A DNA stretch of 64,000 bases from Patiria miniata (Eukaryota; Echinodermata; Asteroidea; Valvatida; Asterinidae): positions 1,822,109 to 1,886,108 of the forward strand of contig NW_024037056.1 of the NCBI RefSeq assembly GCF_015706575.1. Reading direction: 5' to 3'. The notes under the pieces were generated by a model. It was not told the DNA's origin. It worked only from the letters and a program-made list of their open reading frames with translations, and searched no databases. Both the position numbers and the translations under genes were made by a program. Of this stretch, positions 36,357-48,600 are shown piece after piece (position 1 is the first letter of the stretch; each line of letters begins with the position of its first letter).

Positions 36357-36643
36357 AAGCCAAGGAGCAAACCTTTCTCACAAATGTTTTCAATGAGCAA
36401 ATGTTGGGTTCACAATATTCGAACGGAAACCCCCATAACTGAACGGTGTCTTCCTGAAATGATATCACAGCAACAGCGCCCTCAGTTGCCTGAAGAAACA
36501 TTGAAACTTTTAAATGCTTAAAGTGCACTTTTCAATAAAAATCACCAAAAATGGATGTCAAATAATTTTCATACACATTTAAAGAGGAGTAGAAAGTTGC
36601 ACAAAATATGTTATTAAGAAAAACTCATCGCATGAACGCTTTA
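36357..36643. repeat. Dispersed ~290-bp repeat, copy in intron 2 of SLC22 copy 2
   Basis: Shares with 40,648-40,938 the blocks TTCTCACAAATG, AACAGCGCCCTCAGTTG, AAAGTGCAC/AAGTGCAC, GATGTCAA and TTTTCATACAC, in the same order and orientation. Family unidentified. Confidence 0.75.
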
Positions 36644-37149
36644 AGGATAATCTGCTTATGACAGCGGTAACTTATAATTTCTTTTAATCATATATACCTG
36701 TGCAAACATTCCGATCAGAAACCAGAGTATCACAACACTTGTGTAGCTCCACAGAAACGCCACCACAATGCCGAACACACCGTTAGCCAGGCAAGTGCCG
36801 AGCAGGATGACCTTTCTGCCGAACACATCCGAAAGGTAGCCGAACACTACCGAACCCACGAGCATGCCGACTAGGAAGATAGACTGCGCGGTTTCGGCCA
36901 GTATTGTACGGTCACAGACAAGATCAAACTGCAAAAGAAAAATACTTATTTGTAATTATGATAATGATTTATTGTTATTAGAATTGCGTAAGTGTTCATG
37001 TGAAAGTGCGCCCTCGGAAAAGTTAAGAAACTCACAAAAATGGGAGTTTCACAGCTTTTGCCCCGGACAACAAAATGGTGCATACCACGGCCGAAGCACT
37101 CCCTGCAATTTGGATCCTACTACGTGCTCCCCCCCCCCTCCAAAAAAAA

Positions 37150-37710
37150 AAGTCCTACATTTGATCCTAAATAACTATGTGGTTTACCAATGATATTAAA
37201 CCAAAATTTCAGACGTAAACAAGGCATGACAAATTTTATGGAGCGACTTTCATCAGCTTTGTGCACGAGGGTGAGATTTAAACGCCATATATTACGGGAA
37301 AAAATACTCACTTTCAGCCTATCTGCCACTTTCGACTTGGCGTCCTCCAATGTCGATACAGCGCTGGAGACGGTGGCGGAAGAAGGCGCGTGCTGTGGCC
37401 GAAAGCTTCTGAAGAAATGCAGGATCACCCCTGATGTCATTACACACCTCCTCGATCGTTTGGCTTAATGACATCAGGGGTGGTCCTGCATTCCTTCAGA
37501 AGCTTTTCGGCCGCAGCGCGTGCCTTCCGCCACCGTCTCCAGCGCTGTATCGACATTCTGAGACAGTGAACATTTTGTTCGTAGGGCGTTTAAATCTCAC
37601 CCTCTTGCACAAAGCTGATGAAACGCGCTCCATAAAATTTGTCATGCCTTGTTTACATGATCTTAGATTTTGGTTTAATTCCATTCATAAACAGAGTTAT
37701 TTGAGATCAA
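37150..37710. mobile_element. Large hairpin made of two inverted ~260-bp arms (intron 1, copy 2)
   Basis: Blocks on the left (GACAAATTTTATGGAGCG, GAGATTTAAACGCC, CAGCGCTGGAGACGGTGG, GCAGGATCACCCCTGATGTC) reappear inverted on the right around a ~25-base centre at 37,442-37,466. The arms carry short frames resembling each other (AFLQKL motif), suggesting a fragment of a mobile-element gene duplicated head to head. The origin is not identified. Confidence 0.7.
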
Positions 37711-39043
37711 AAGTAGAACATATTACACACGTAGTAAATTTACACCACTGTAAAGGAAAATAAAGTGTGTATTATAATGAAAGTGAACCCGGCGAAATTT
37801 GTCAAAAAAAAGAAAAGAAATGTAAGAGTTATATTCAACGATTTTGAAGATGCAAGTTATATTATGTGACGATATATCTCAAAACGTAACCTCGCATGAT
37901 TGGGTTTTTTGCTTAAATAAACTGCCTGATCGATTTCTGTTATTATTACTTACGCCTTATTTTCTTTGATTCACATATACCCCGGCTTATACAGACACGT
38001 GCAGCTTCATTGTGTGTTATTTGTCCATGGTTTAAAGAACAGAATGCTGCATCCTGGCGCCATTTTTTGTCATCATAGTATCTCAATGATAAAGGCATTG
38101 TAAAAAAATGTCTTGGGGACTGGGGACTGAGAAACATTTCCAATGTTGCTAGGAAATACTTTGAAGATGAACTATATATAGACTCTTCTTAGACTTTGTA
38201 CACAACAGCGACGGCGGAAGTTTTGAAAAAGAATGGGGGCAAAGTTGGAAATTCGAGGGGGGGGGGGCAAACCTGATTCGTCAATAAGGGTCCCCCTTTT
38301 CTATGCTTTTCTTTTCGGGGAATGTTACAACCCTCCCCCAGGTTCCACCGCTTTAGTGACGGTCATGGCAACTGCAGGCCTTCCTCAGACCATAGAACCT
38401 TGAGAGCAGGGAAGCACACAAAACAAGATCAGGCCAACGTTACTCACTCTTTAAGCCAATAAAATTCTACAAACTGTTTATGGGACAAAGACAAGGTCCT
38501 CAGTTTTCACCAGCCAATGTCTCCAGACTGTTATTAACAACAATGGGTAAATAGGGCCTACATGTAGTAAAATAGACACCTCGCCTATACTCACATCGGT
38601 AACAATGGTGGATTCGTTATACACTGCGTAATACTCCCACTCTGTGCAGAGAGAGCCCATTGATGCAGATTCGGTGTCCTCTGCCGTGCATTCCAAATTC
38701 GAAGCGTCTGGCAATGTTTGATTACTGAAATCATGAGTCACCGTGTTTTCCTGATCAGCACCGCCAAGCGATGCTGCGTTTATCCCCCCTGCATCCAACG
38801 CTGCTCCTCCGTGGCCGCGCTCCATCGCACGCATTCGTAGGACTCGGGTTTGTCCGCCATGAAAATCAGCCCCATCATGTGCCAAGCCGGAAACCACGCT
38901 CCGAGGATGGTGACGATGACGCTGGTGACGATCTGATATCGGCCGTATTTGCCGATGAACTCAAGGGCATCGTCTAACTGCGGTCCTGCCATGTTTATAA
39001 GAGTATCTAGTAAATAAATCTTGAAGAACGTCCAGTTGAACAC

Positions 39044-39172
39044 AGGCGCGGTTCTAGAGCCCATATTTTGGGGGGGCTAGCAAGGTGAATCCAGAATTTT
39101 TTTCAGGGAAGCGGGCTGAAATGTAGACAGGTTATTTTCTCCGGACACTTAGGCCTCTGAAAATCAATACGT

Positions 39173-39218
<46 letters not shown>

Positions 39219-39851
39219 GGCTCGTGTCATATTTTCTATGGGGAGCGTTCGCTAGTACCCCCCTCCCTGCAAACAGGACGCTGGGAAGGGCTGACGAATC
39301 AACGCTCTGATTGGATAGATTTTGCGTGACCTGTGACCGGCAAGGCGTCACGGCCACGACCCTGCAAGGTTTTAAACGGCCGTTAAGACGGAGTCATTCG
39401 TCACTCTTTTATTCTCAAACATAAATGCAGCGCCCTTTTTTTGGTTGAAAAGCATAATAATGTAGGAAAATCTGTAAAACTTATCTGTTTTGTAAATTTT
39501 CAAGTCCCGCCAGTTGCTCAGGCTCCGTTTGGAATTCACGAAGGGTTCTGTGAAGGGTCCTTCGCAAGAATCTGTGAAGCTCATCTGCCCTTCCCAGCGC
39601 CCTGTTTGCAGGGGGGGGGGTACGAGCGAATGGGGAGCGCGGATAAAATCCTACAATCGGGCACACTATATTAACTAAAAGTGTACAAATGCACCCTTCT
39701 CATTTTGGGGGAGACCGTTCCCATGTACGTCAAATTCTTACATTTTGCTGGTGCTTTTTTTATGGATTTGTTTTTGGGGGGCTAGACAAAATTTTTGGGG
39801 GGGGCTAAAGCCCCCCCTAGCCCCCAAACCCCCCCCCCGTAGAACCGCGCC
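39044..39851. mobile_element. hAT-like foldback insertion upstream of SLC22 copy 2
   Basis: Termini AGGCGCGGTTCTAG and the inverse GAACCGCGCCT are flanked by a GTTGAAC duplication (39,036-39,042 and 39,852-39,858, within a base or two). The flanks rejoin to match the region upstream of copy 1, showing an insertion after duplication. The interior has a run of about 44 G near 39,174-39,217 and other G-rich stretches. No transposase is seen. Confidence 0.75.
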
Positions 39852-40280
39852 TGGTTGAACATACGGATCGATGACACCTGAAGTATACGGCGCGGTGCGT
39901 GAAATCAATAAGTGGTGTTGCGTTACCACAGATCTGAAATTCATAATTTATACGGACCTTTGTACAAACGGCACAGAGGGTCACTCACCCGAGACGATGA
40001 CCATGGCGGGCCGAGGATTGCAATACAGACTGCGGTACATGTACAAGGTATTTTCTACTCATGTCGCCGGTAACGTATGGTAGTCCGAGCAGGTTTGTTG
40101 ATGGTGTAAATCGAGGTTATCCTGTTGTTCATCACGAACCATCGATCTTTTGTTCATCCTTTTTTTTCAACAGCCCCCATTGGTTTTGTACACGTTTTCT
40201 AATCGAGCTCGTCCTCGATCCGACTTCTGTCCACAATTACTTAGTCCATCGGCCAGACCAGATAAAAAAACAAACAAAAC

Positions 40281-40617
40281 AAAACAAAACCCAAATTTCG
40301 GGACTATTGACTTATTGAAGTTCTGCATGTAGCACTTTCAAAATCTAGTATATGAAAGCCCAATTCATAAGCTTTCTTTTAGTACAAGAATCATTTCAAT
40401 CACTCATGGACTTTTGAAGTTACGGAATTTTAAACACAACCACCGTTTTAAAGTTCTGTCCACGGATCACAAAAAAGGTGTGCGTTCTTTCAGCAAAACG
40501 AAATCAATTCACACACATCCCTACGTGATTTGTTTTCGTTTGGCTGAAAGAACACTTACCTTCTTGTGATCTGTTGACATAACTTTAAAACGGTATTTGT
40601 GTTTAAAATTCCGTAAC
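40281..40617. mobile_element. CAGGGTGAGT-type MITE, copy E, truncated at both ends
   Basis: Recognisable from ACCCAAATTTCGGGACTATT through the hairpin core to AAAATTCCGTAACTT. The left terminus is replaced by a CAAAA-rich run and the right arm is cut where the 40,648 repeat begins. It lies between SLC22 copies 2 and 3. Confidence 0.7.
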
Positions 40618-40647
40618 TTTGACTCGTTCTTGTGTCAGTACATGGCA

Positions 40648-40938
40648 GTAAGCCAATGAGCAAACTTTTCTCACAAATGCTTTCAATAAGCACATTTTGG
40701 GGTTCACGATTTCAACAGAAAACGACCAGATATAAACGGCGTCTCCCTGAATTGACATCACGGCAACAGCGCCCTCAGTTGTCCACAAAAGAATGGACAT
40801 TTTAAAATGTTTAAAGAAGTGCACTTTCCAATAACATTAACCAAACTGGGATGTCAATTAGTTTTCATACACTTACGGGGATAAGAAACTAGCCCAAAAT
40901 ATGTTCCTAAGAAATGTTCACTTCATGGTCCCTTTAAT
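40648..40938. repeat. Dispersed ~290-bp repeat, intergenic copy
   Basis: Partner of 36,357-36,643 in the same orientation; it abuts the truncated MITE copy E. Confidence 0.75.
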
Positions 40939-41026
40939 ATATTAGGAGATTATTTCAAGACAGTGCAAAAAAAAATACATTTTCTAATGTAAAATTCAAC
41001 AGTAATCCTATTTTACTTGCCTTTAA

Positions 41027-41430
41027 AGGGAATATACAACATTTGCAAACCTAAAAAAAACAACTACCAAATTATTATGAAAAAGCTTACTTGACTGTTA
41101 GTGAATGACAGTCTATAAAGCCTCATGTAAAATCATGGCACCTGGTGTGCTATCATTTTCAAGAAAAGTGGAATTTTATATCAATCTCCAACGCTGGTCG
41201 GCCGACCAGCATTGGAAAAAAACTGGCTTTTTCCACATAGTGCCCACAATTTACCATATTTTGTTAGTCTGCATTTGTTTGCAGTCGATTACACACCTAT
41301 TAACGGGTACAAGCCAGCTAGAAAGGTTCCCTGATCTTACGATTCCCTGATGTCTATAAATTGCTCTGTCTCATCTTAAGTGGGGTCAGGGAACCAGACT
41401 ACAGGAACATGATTGTTTTTCTTGGGTTTT
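41027..41430. mobile_element. TTAA-type element, inverted partner of 50,118-50,641
   Basis: Starts TTAAAGGGAATATACAACAT and contains the palindrome CCAACGCTGGTCGGCCGACC, then TTAAGTGGGGTCAGGGAACC. The same series appears on the other strand at 50,118-50,641. The right terminus is not clear. Confidence 0.65.
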
Positions 41431-41883
41431 TTTCAGCATCTTCGAACACAAAACTTCAAAAAAGTCAACGTAACAATATTTGCTATAAAATACTAATGCC
41501 CCCAAATGCATTACCTCTTCGTATTATCTTGTTCAAAACAGTTTTCGCATTTACAAAAACAGAGAGGAAAAACGCTAAGTGAAAAAAAATGTATAATTTT
41601 GATTTTGAAGATTTTGCACTGGAAATTATTATGATACAATTTCAGAAATTAGAAATATGATAAGCTTAATTTCCCAAACAAATAAAGTTGATATAAGCAA
41701 AAATATAAGCAAAATATAAGCAAAAAACTGTAATACCTTATTATAAAAAACCTCAAAATGTGTCCTACTTCACACGGTAGATCCTCCGCATTGCAGCAAA
41801 CTTGGAGGATTCACACACAAGATCAATTGTGCATTCATTGTTCATTAATTAACAAAAACCACCTCAAATATGGGTGAATAGCC

Positions 41884-42410
41884 AATGTTGTACTAGAGTC
41901 TATCTCAAGTCCATCACAAGTCCATCACAAATCCATCACAAATCCAGTCACAAGTCCTTCACAAGTCCATCACAAGTCCATCACAAGTCCATCTCAAGTC
42001 CATCACTAGTCCATCACAAATCCATCACAAGTCCATCACAAGTCCATCAAAAGTCCATGACAAGTCCATCAAAAGTCCATCAAAAGTCCATCACAAGTGC
42101 ATCACAATTCCATCATAAGTCCATCACAAGTCCATCACCAGTCCGTCACAATTTCATCACAAGTCCATCACAAGTCCATCAAAAGTCCTATCACAAGTCC
42201 ATCACAAGTCATCACAAGTCCATCACAACTCCTGTCACAAGTTCACATATCCATCACAAGTCCACCACAAGTGAATCACAATTCCATCACAAGTGCATCA
42301 CAAGTCAACACAACTCCAGTCACAAGTCCATCACAAGTCCATCACAAATCCAGTCACAAGTCTATCACAAGTCCATCACAAGTCCATCACAAGTCCATCT
42401 CTCTCATTCA
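41884..42410. repeat. 11-bp minisatellite, unit CATCACAAGTC
   Basis: About 45 units with occasional one-base insertions and CCAGTCACAAGTC variants. It lies 200 bp downstream of the stop codon of SLC22 copy 3, probably in or next to its 3' UTR. Its frames encode a Ser/His/Lys repeat only. Inverted units (GACTTGTGATG-like) occur at 42,505-42,595 and again at 47,380-47,412. Confidence 0.92.
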
Positions 42411-42603
42411 AGATCTCTCTTATTCAATTCTCTTATCAGTCTGGTCACAGGTCTGGCCACAACAATAAACAAAGGAATGCATTTGTCACAATTCATTTGC
42501 ATACCTTGTGACTTGACTTGGGACTGCATGACTTGTGATGGGCTTCTGATGGCTTGCGACGGACTTGCGACGGACATCAGGGACTTGTGATTTGACGCCT
42601 CCT

Positions 42604-45600
42604 TTACAATGCATCCTCCTCTTCCGCAAAGTCTGTCTGGCATTTATCGTCTTTATTCCCTCTTTCATCTTGTCGATTGGTCTTTCTGGGTTGCATCCTC
42701 CTTCCCAGGTGTTTGGCATCATCTACAGTTTCTGGCAGGGGTTTGTCCTTGGTCTCGGGCAAGGCGGGGGACGAGGACGGAAGCGGCAAGGCTCAGGCCG
42801 CCGAAGATTGTCAGTGGGAGGAAGGAGGCAAAGTCACCCTGGGGGAAAACGAAATAATGGATGCAACAAAATACATTTTTGGGATGAATAATGAAAAAAT
42901 CAACAGTAGAATAACACTGTACCGAACATTTTGCTGTAATGAACATCCCTTATGGCTCCCAAATTTAAGCTACTAATCTACAAAAACTGAATTGCTATTT
43001 TCATTCCATTTTTACACAAAAAGTTACATCCGAAGTCCAATATCGTATTCATTATCCCATTCGAGGCACTATCAAAAGTTCCATTAGACAAATATCATCT
43101 ACACAAATTCAACACGATTTTAGGAGGCAGACTCTCTTCCAAGAACACTACGATTTTCCGCTACCTACCGATTTTCCGCTACTTATCTTGTTCAAAACAG
43201 TTTTCACATTTACAAAGCAAGGACAGAAAAAGTTAAATAAAGTAATGTTTTGATTTTGAAGATTTGCATGATGACTAATACATATGCTGCAAAAGGTCCA
43301 TGTTTAAAAAAAAAATCCGAAATTAGAATTAGATTAACCTAAATTTCCCATACCAATAAAGTTGACAAAGGCTTTTCAGTCAGAAAAAATAAGTAAAAAA
43401 TTATTATGAAAAAATCTTATTATAAAAAAGCCCTCCATATTCATCCAACTCTACAGAGTAGATCCTTTTAGGAACAGGAAGTTGGCCCTTACATTTGATT
43501 AAGTCCAGCAAAAACTAAAATACAAGATTTTTTCTCACCAAATATAAGACAAAGGGTGCGATGACTGTACCGATGTTGGCAATGACTGCACCGATCCCAA
43601 AACCAATACTCCTGTATTAGACAATGGGTGAACAACAAAACAGCATAAGAAATACACACGTCTCATTAAGAAGCGGTGCAGAGCAGGGGCGGAGCACGGA
43701 TGTTTTGAATGGGGGAGGAGGTTTCAAATAATAAAATGGAAAAAAAATAGAGTAGCATTTCTGAAAAAAAAAAAAATTCAACAATACATTAAACAATTTC
43801 TATGCACGTTGAATGATATTTTCTATATTTAGATGTATTGTGTTTTAAGGGTAAAACCCTGACAAATAGTTGAAAAACGCCGTATTTCAGTGACAATTAT
43901 CAGTCACGTGAAATGTCGCCCTCTATTGTCAGAACCCGGACGGCGCTCACCTGACTGGCGTCGGGAAGATCTCGGAGCAAAATATCAAGTTGATGGAGAA
44001 GGCACAAGTGATGCAGAGTTTGGCAAGGATCGCCATGACGACGATCGCGACAGTCAAATCAGCCCCGGCATCTGTCGATGAGAAAACGAGAGGTCGATTA
44101 AGGACTGAACCACACAGTTTAAAAAAACAACAGAGTCAAAATTCAATTATATATTTATTCTTACCAGTCTGTTTAGGTAGGAAGGCAGTGACGATACTTG
44201 CAAGTCCAGAAATGAGGAAAAACAAACCCATGGATGGCCGGCGACCCCACCTAATTTTGGTAACAGGAAAGAAGGTTAGTCAATAAACCTGACAAAGAAG
44301 GATAGGGGTCAAGAGTCATCAAAGCAGATTGCTAGATGTGGGTCAAAGGTCACTGTAGCAAATTCCTGGGATATGGGTCAAGGGTCTTAGAGCAGGTTGT
44401 AAGATATGGGTCAAGGATCATCATAGCAGACTTCGAGATATGAGTCAGGGGCCATCATAGCAAATGGCTGGGATATGGGTCAAGGGTCAAAGTGGCATAT
44501 TTCCAGATATGGGTCAAAGGTAATCAAAGCAAATTGCTTGGATATGGGTAAGGGGGCATCATAGCAAATGGCTAGGATATGGATCAAGTGTCGGCATAGC
44601 AAATTGTTAGATATGGGTCAAATGTCATCATAGCCGATATCTAGATATGGTTCAAGGGTCATGTCAACAGACTGCTGGACATGGGTCAAGAGTAAACGTG
44701 GCAAATTGCTTGATATGGGTCAAGGGTCATCATAGCAGATTGCTGGGGTCATCATAGCAGATTGCTTGATATGGGTCAAGGCATATAATACCGGTACATG
44801 CACATTGGTACATATGGGTCAAAGCTAATAATGACAGATAGCTAGACGTGGGTCAATGGTCATCATAGCAGATTGCTAGATATGGGTCAAGGCATATAAT
44901 ACCGGTACATGCACATTGGTACATATGGGTCAAAGCTAATAATGACAGATAGCTAGACGTGGGTCAAAGGTCACATAGCAGATTTTTAGATGTGGGTCCA
45001 AAGCCATCGGAGCGGATTTTTAAATATGGGTCAAAGGTAAACATTGCAGTTAGCTAAATGTGGGTCAAAGGTCATATAGCAGATTGTCAGATGTGGGTCA
45101 AAAGTCATCAGAGCGGATCTTTAAATATGGGTCAAGTGTTATCAGAGCGGATCTTTAAATATCGGTCAAGTGTTATCATAGCAGCTCGCTATAATGTGGG
45201 TCAAATGTTGCAAGGCAGACTGCTAGATATGAGTCAAGGGTCATTAATTGAGACTATACTTTTATGTGAGAGAAGAGTAAGGATTCTACATGTGTGCACA
45301 CTTTGCACTCTGCACAAATTTCACAAATGAAACAGGCAACAGAAATCAATGAAAGAAATTGTCCTGATAGATGTCATAACAAAAGACAAATTGAGTCACA
45401 CCCACCATGTCATGGCAAAGTGGATAATGAAGAACGCTGGGATCTCGGCCAGTCCCAGGAAGAAGAAGTTAGCGTACTTGTTGCCGGCGAGGTGGGAGCT
45501 GTTTAAGGAGGCTCCGTAGTAAGTCATCATGCTTACAAACCTGCGAGCAAAATATGAACAATAATTCTGCTATACAAGGTGAGTAAAAAAAAACGAAACC

Positions 45601-48600
45601 CAAATGTCGGGACTATTTCAAAATATAGAACATGAAAGCCCAATTCATAAGCTTTCTTTTAGTACAAGAATCATTAAAATCACTCATGTACGTTTTAAAC
45701 ACAACCGCCGTTTTAAAGTTCTGTCCACGGATCACAAAAAAGATGTGCGTTCTTTCAACAAAACGAAAACAATTCACACACATCCCTATGTGATTTGTTT
45801 TCATTTTGCTGAAAGAACACAGAACTTTTTTTGTGATCCGTGGACAGAACCTTAAAATGGGAGTTGTGTTTAAACTCTGTAACTCGAAAAGTGCATGAGT
45901 GATTTGAATGATTCTTGTACTGAGAGAAAGCTTATGAATTGGGCTTTCATATCCTAGATTTTCTTCAATATTTTGCACATTTGAATAAAGTCAAGTGATT
46001 TCAAAATGAGGCTAAAGACTAGACTGGTACATGTCCGACCTTGGTCCAACTATTTGAAAAGACTGACGTCTTCATTCAGTAGAATTAGTCTGGTGGCTAA
46101 CTATGGAGAAATGTGTAGTAAATAGAGACTAGCTCCCGGTTCATGCCACATGTTTCTTAAATTCTTTTGGCATGGTTGATTGATGCAGTACTGAAGCTGT
46201 GTTGGACTGGTTGTTTCAGGTGCCAGTCTATTTTCTTGTATTGCATGTTTTCAATACCTTAAGTTTTGGGACTCTCATACACAGTATTGAGAGTCCTAAA
46301 TTTTCGGACTAATTGGTAACCCATGAGATTTTTGCCCCCGATTTGCCTTGTGCATAAATAGCAAAACTTGCGGATGACATGTGATGGTGAATGGACCAGT
46401 AAGAATTCAGCTCTCGCTCATGAATATGCATGAGGTATAGTAACATTTCATGGCAAACCCGCTTACCAACAGAAATAGATGACGATAGTGTTCAACAACA
46501 ATCTCCGACTCTTCAGCACATCAAAATAAGTGCAAGATTTCTTCTCCTCGGGCTCGGTAGGCTGGGAGGCGGCAACCTCCGAAGTTTCTCCGTCTCGGTC
46601 CTTGTCGAGCACAACGCCTTGCTCGTCCTCCTGGCTTAACACAAATCCACCTGTAGGGGGCGCTGTTCTGTTCCAGCGCGCCATCTTGTTCAGTATCTGC
46701 AGCGCTTCATCTTGGCGTCCTTTTGCAAGCAGCCATCTCACAGAATCGTCCAGTACACTGTTTCGAAAATTTAAGGGTAATATTAATAAAAAGGTCATCA
46801 TTTTATAATAAAAAAGATCTCGTCTTGGACAATGTGCCATCCATCATTTTTTTTCAAGAATCCCGGACAAAAAAAACTCTTTTATTTTTACTCGCCCTTA
46901 AAGAGGTTGTGGAATGCTCAAAGACATTTCCGTAATTTTTCGGGTATATGTAGCCTAAGGTGTGATGAAATAAAAACGACTATTGTTTCTGTCATGAAAT
47001 GAATACAAAAGGTACTTTTGAGAGCTGTTTTTCAGGTCCTGTTTCGACCCGAACGTGCAATTTGTGTAAAAGTCGTCGTTGGGGGCAGCAAACAAAACAT
47101 ATTAAATCGTGACGTAATAAACAGGACTCCCGTAGTATAAACGAGTCCTGTTTATTACTATGTTTTGTCTGCTGCCCCTAACAACGACTTTCACACAAAT
47201 TGCACGTTCGAGTCGAAACAGGACCTGCAAAACAGCTCTCAAAAGTATCTTTTGTATTTTTTTCATGACAGAAACAATAGTCGTTTTTATTTCATCACAC
47301 CTTAGGCTACATATGTATACCCGAAAAATGACGGAAATGTCTTTGAGCATTCCACAACCTCTTTAATTGACTTTGGACTCTATGGCTTGTGATGGACTGG
47401 TGAGGACTTGTGATGGATTCAACAATATTACTCTTTCTAAGAAGTTATGTTTATTTGAGGGGGTTGGTCATTTTTTTTGGGGGGGGGGGAGGGGGAGGGG
47501 GTGGGCTTTCAACAATACTTACAACCACAATGGGATGGCCACGAGGCACGGTACGGATATAGCCAACTGCATATGACGCCAATCCTTCAGGAGGTAAGCG
47601 ATAGGGGTCAACGTGATGACGCCTAGACCCCAGAACATGTTGTTGAGACTTCCCATCAGGGTGCGGCATTCGGGGGGAAACAGCTCCATGACGATCACAA
47701 ACTGTACCTGGTTGTAAGCCTGGTAACCATACCAAGACAGCAAAAGACAAAAAAAAACAATATTAAAACACCTCCTTAAGCCTCCAAAATCCTCCTGGTG
47801 GTTTAGGAGGATTTTGGAGTATTTGAGATGAATGGTGTTTGAGAAACATGTAGTCTAAAAACCTGTAATCTAATGTCCCTTGCATCTATAATACACACTG
47901 ATTTGATTCAAAATGGGTTTTTATTGGTTGACTGAACGGTAAAATAATGTTACTTCTGTGTTGCAGACTACAGTTTGAGGAGACTTTAACAACACATTTG
48001 CAGACAAATTTTCCAGGTTCTTTTTTTGGTAACGTGACGACCAACAAAACACTTGTGTTCAAAAGTGAATGCATGGGTTGAATGTTTCTTTCCATTTTTG
48101 ATTACCCCTTAACCCTAACAGAACTCAACCCATCAAACCCCAATGGCAAATTTTGTTGGAATCTGTCAGGATGGGTACAGTACCCCTAAACTGACAGTCT
48201 TTTACATTGGGTTGCCACACCTCCAGAATTAAAGTCAGAAATATGTGTGTGCAGTTTCCCATATGGTGTTGGAATTTGCCAGGATGGGTATGGTTCCTAG
48301 TAACAGGGAGTTAGTGTTAATTGACCTATCACCATTTGAGAGTTGGCCACGCCCCTTAGACGACCCTATGCAATTTTTTGTACGCTAAGTTTTGTTTGTC
48401 TCAGATGTTGCGCGTTCCGCGTCCATTTGTATATCGTGTAATTGGACAATATTTCACAAGCTGCGTTAACGCGATGCTACCGCGATTCTACCGCGATAGG
48501 TCAATTACCCAAAGGTTGTTGTATGGCTGGTTTGATTCAGCTTGATCAAATACTTTTGAAGTAGTGAGAGGTCAAAGTAGCCTCACGGCATATACATGTA

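Larger units (their letters stand above)
30161..38992 (-). pseudogene. SLC22-type transporter, copy 2 (two 1-nt deletions; gene or recent pseudogene)
   Basis: Nine exons match copy 1: 38992-38595, 36928-36698, 36149-35953, 34985-34716, 33838-33705 (or 33824-33705), 33542-33457, 32479-32359, 31243-31171 and 30391-30161. Protein identity is high, and intron sequence is also shared, so the duplication is fairly recent. Two lesions stand out. Exon 1 lacks one base at about 38,813-38,819 (GTGGCCGCGC against GTGGCCGCCGC in copy 1), giving an early stop at 38,780-38,782 after 70 codons. Exon 5 lacks one base near 33,827, but using a second acceptor (TTTCTTTAG^GACC, exon start 33,824) would restore frame at the cost of five residues of a membrane helix. 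All other exons are open and conserved, and the motifs ([25 protein letters not shown]) persist. A base-calling error in exon 1 would make this an intact gene. Confidence 0.75.

Noticed and set aside
36864..37468. Plus-strand frames in intron 1 of SLC22 copy 2
   Set aside because: They lie in the arms of a large hairpin and overlap the antisense of an SLC22 exon.
41874..42590. Plus-strand frame of 238 codons rich in Ser, His and Lys
   Set aside because: It is the translation of the 11-bp CATCACAAGTC minisatellite, which cycles through all three frames.
41874..45330. Independent gene between SLC22 copies 2 and 3 or inside intron 5 of copy 3
   Set aside because: All frames there come from minisatellites or repeats, and none has exon-like borders with a conserved domain.
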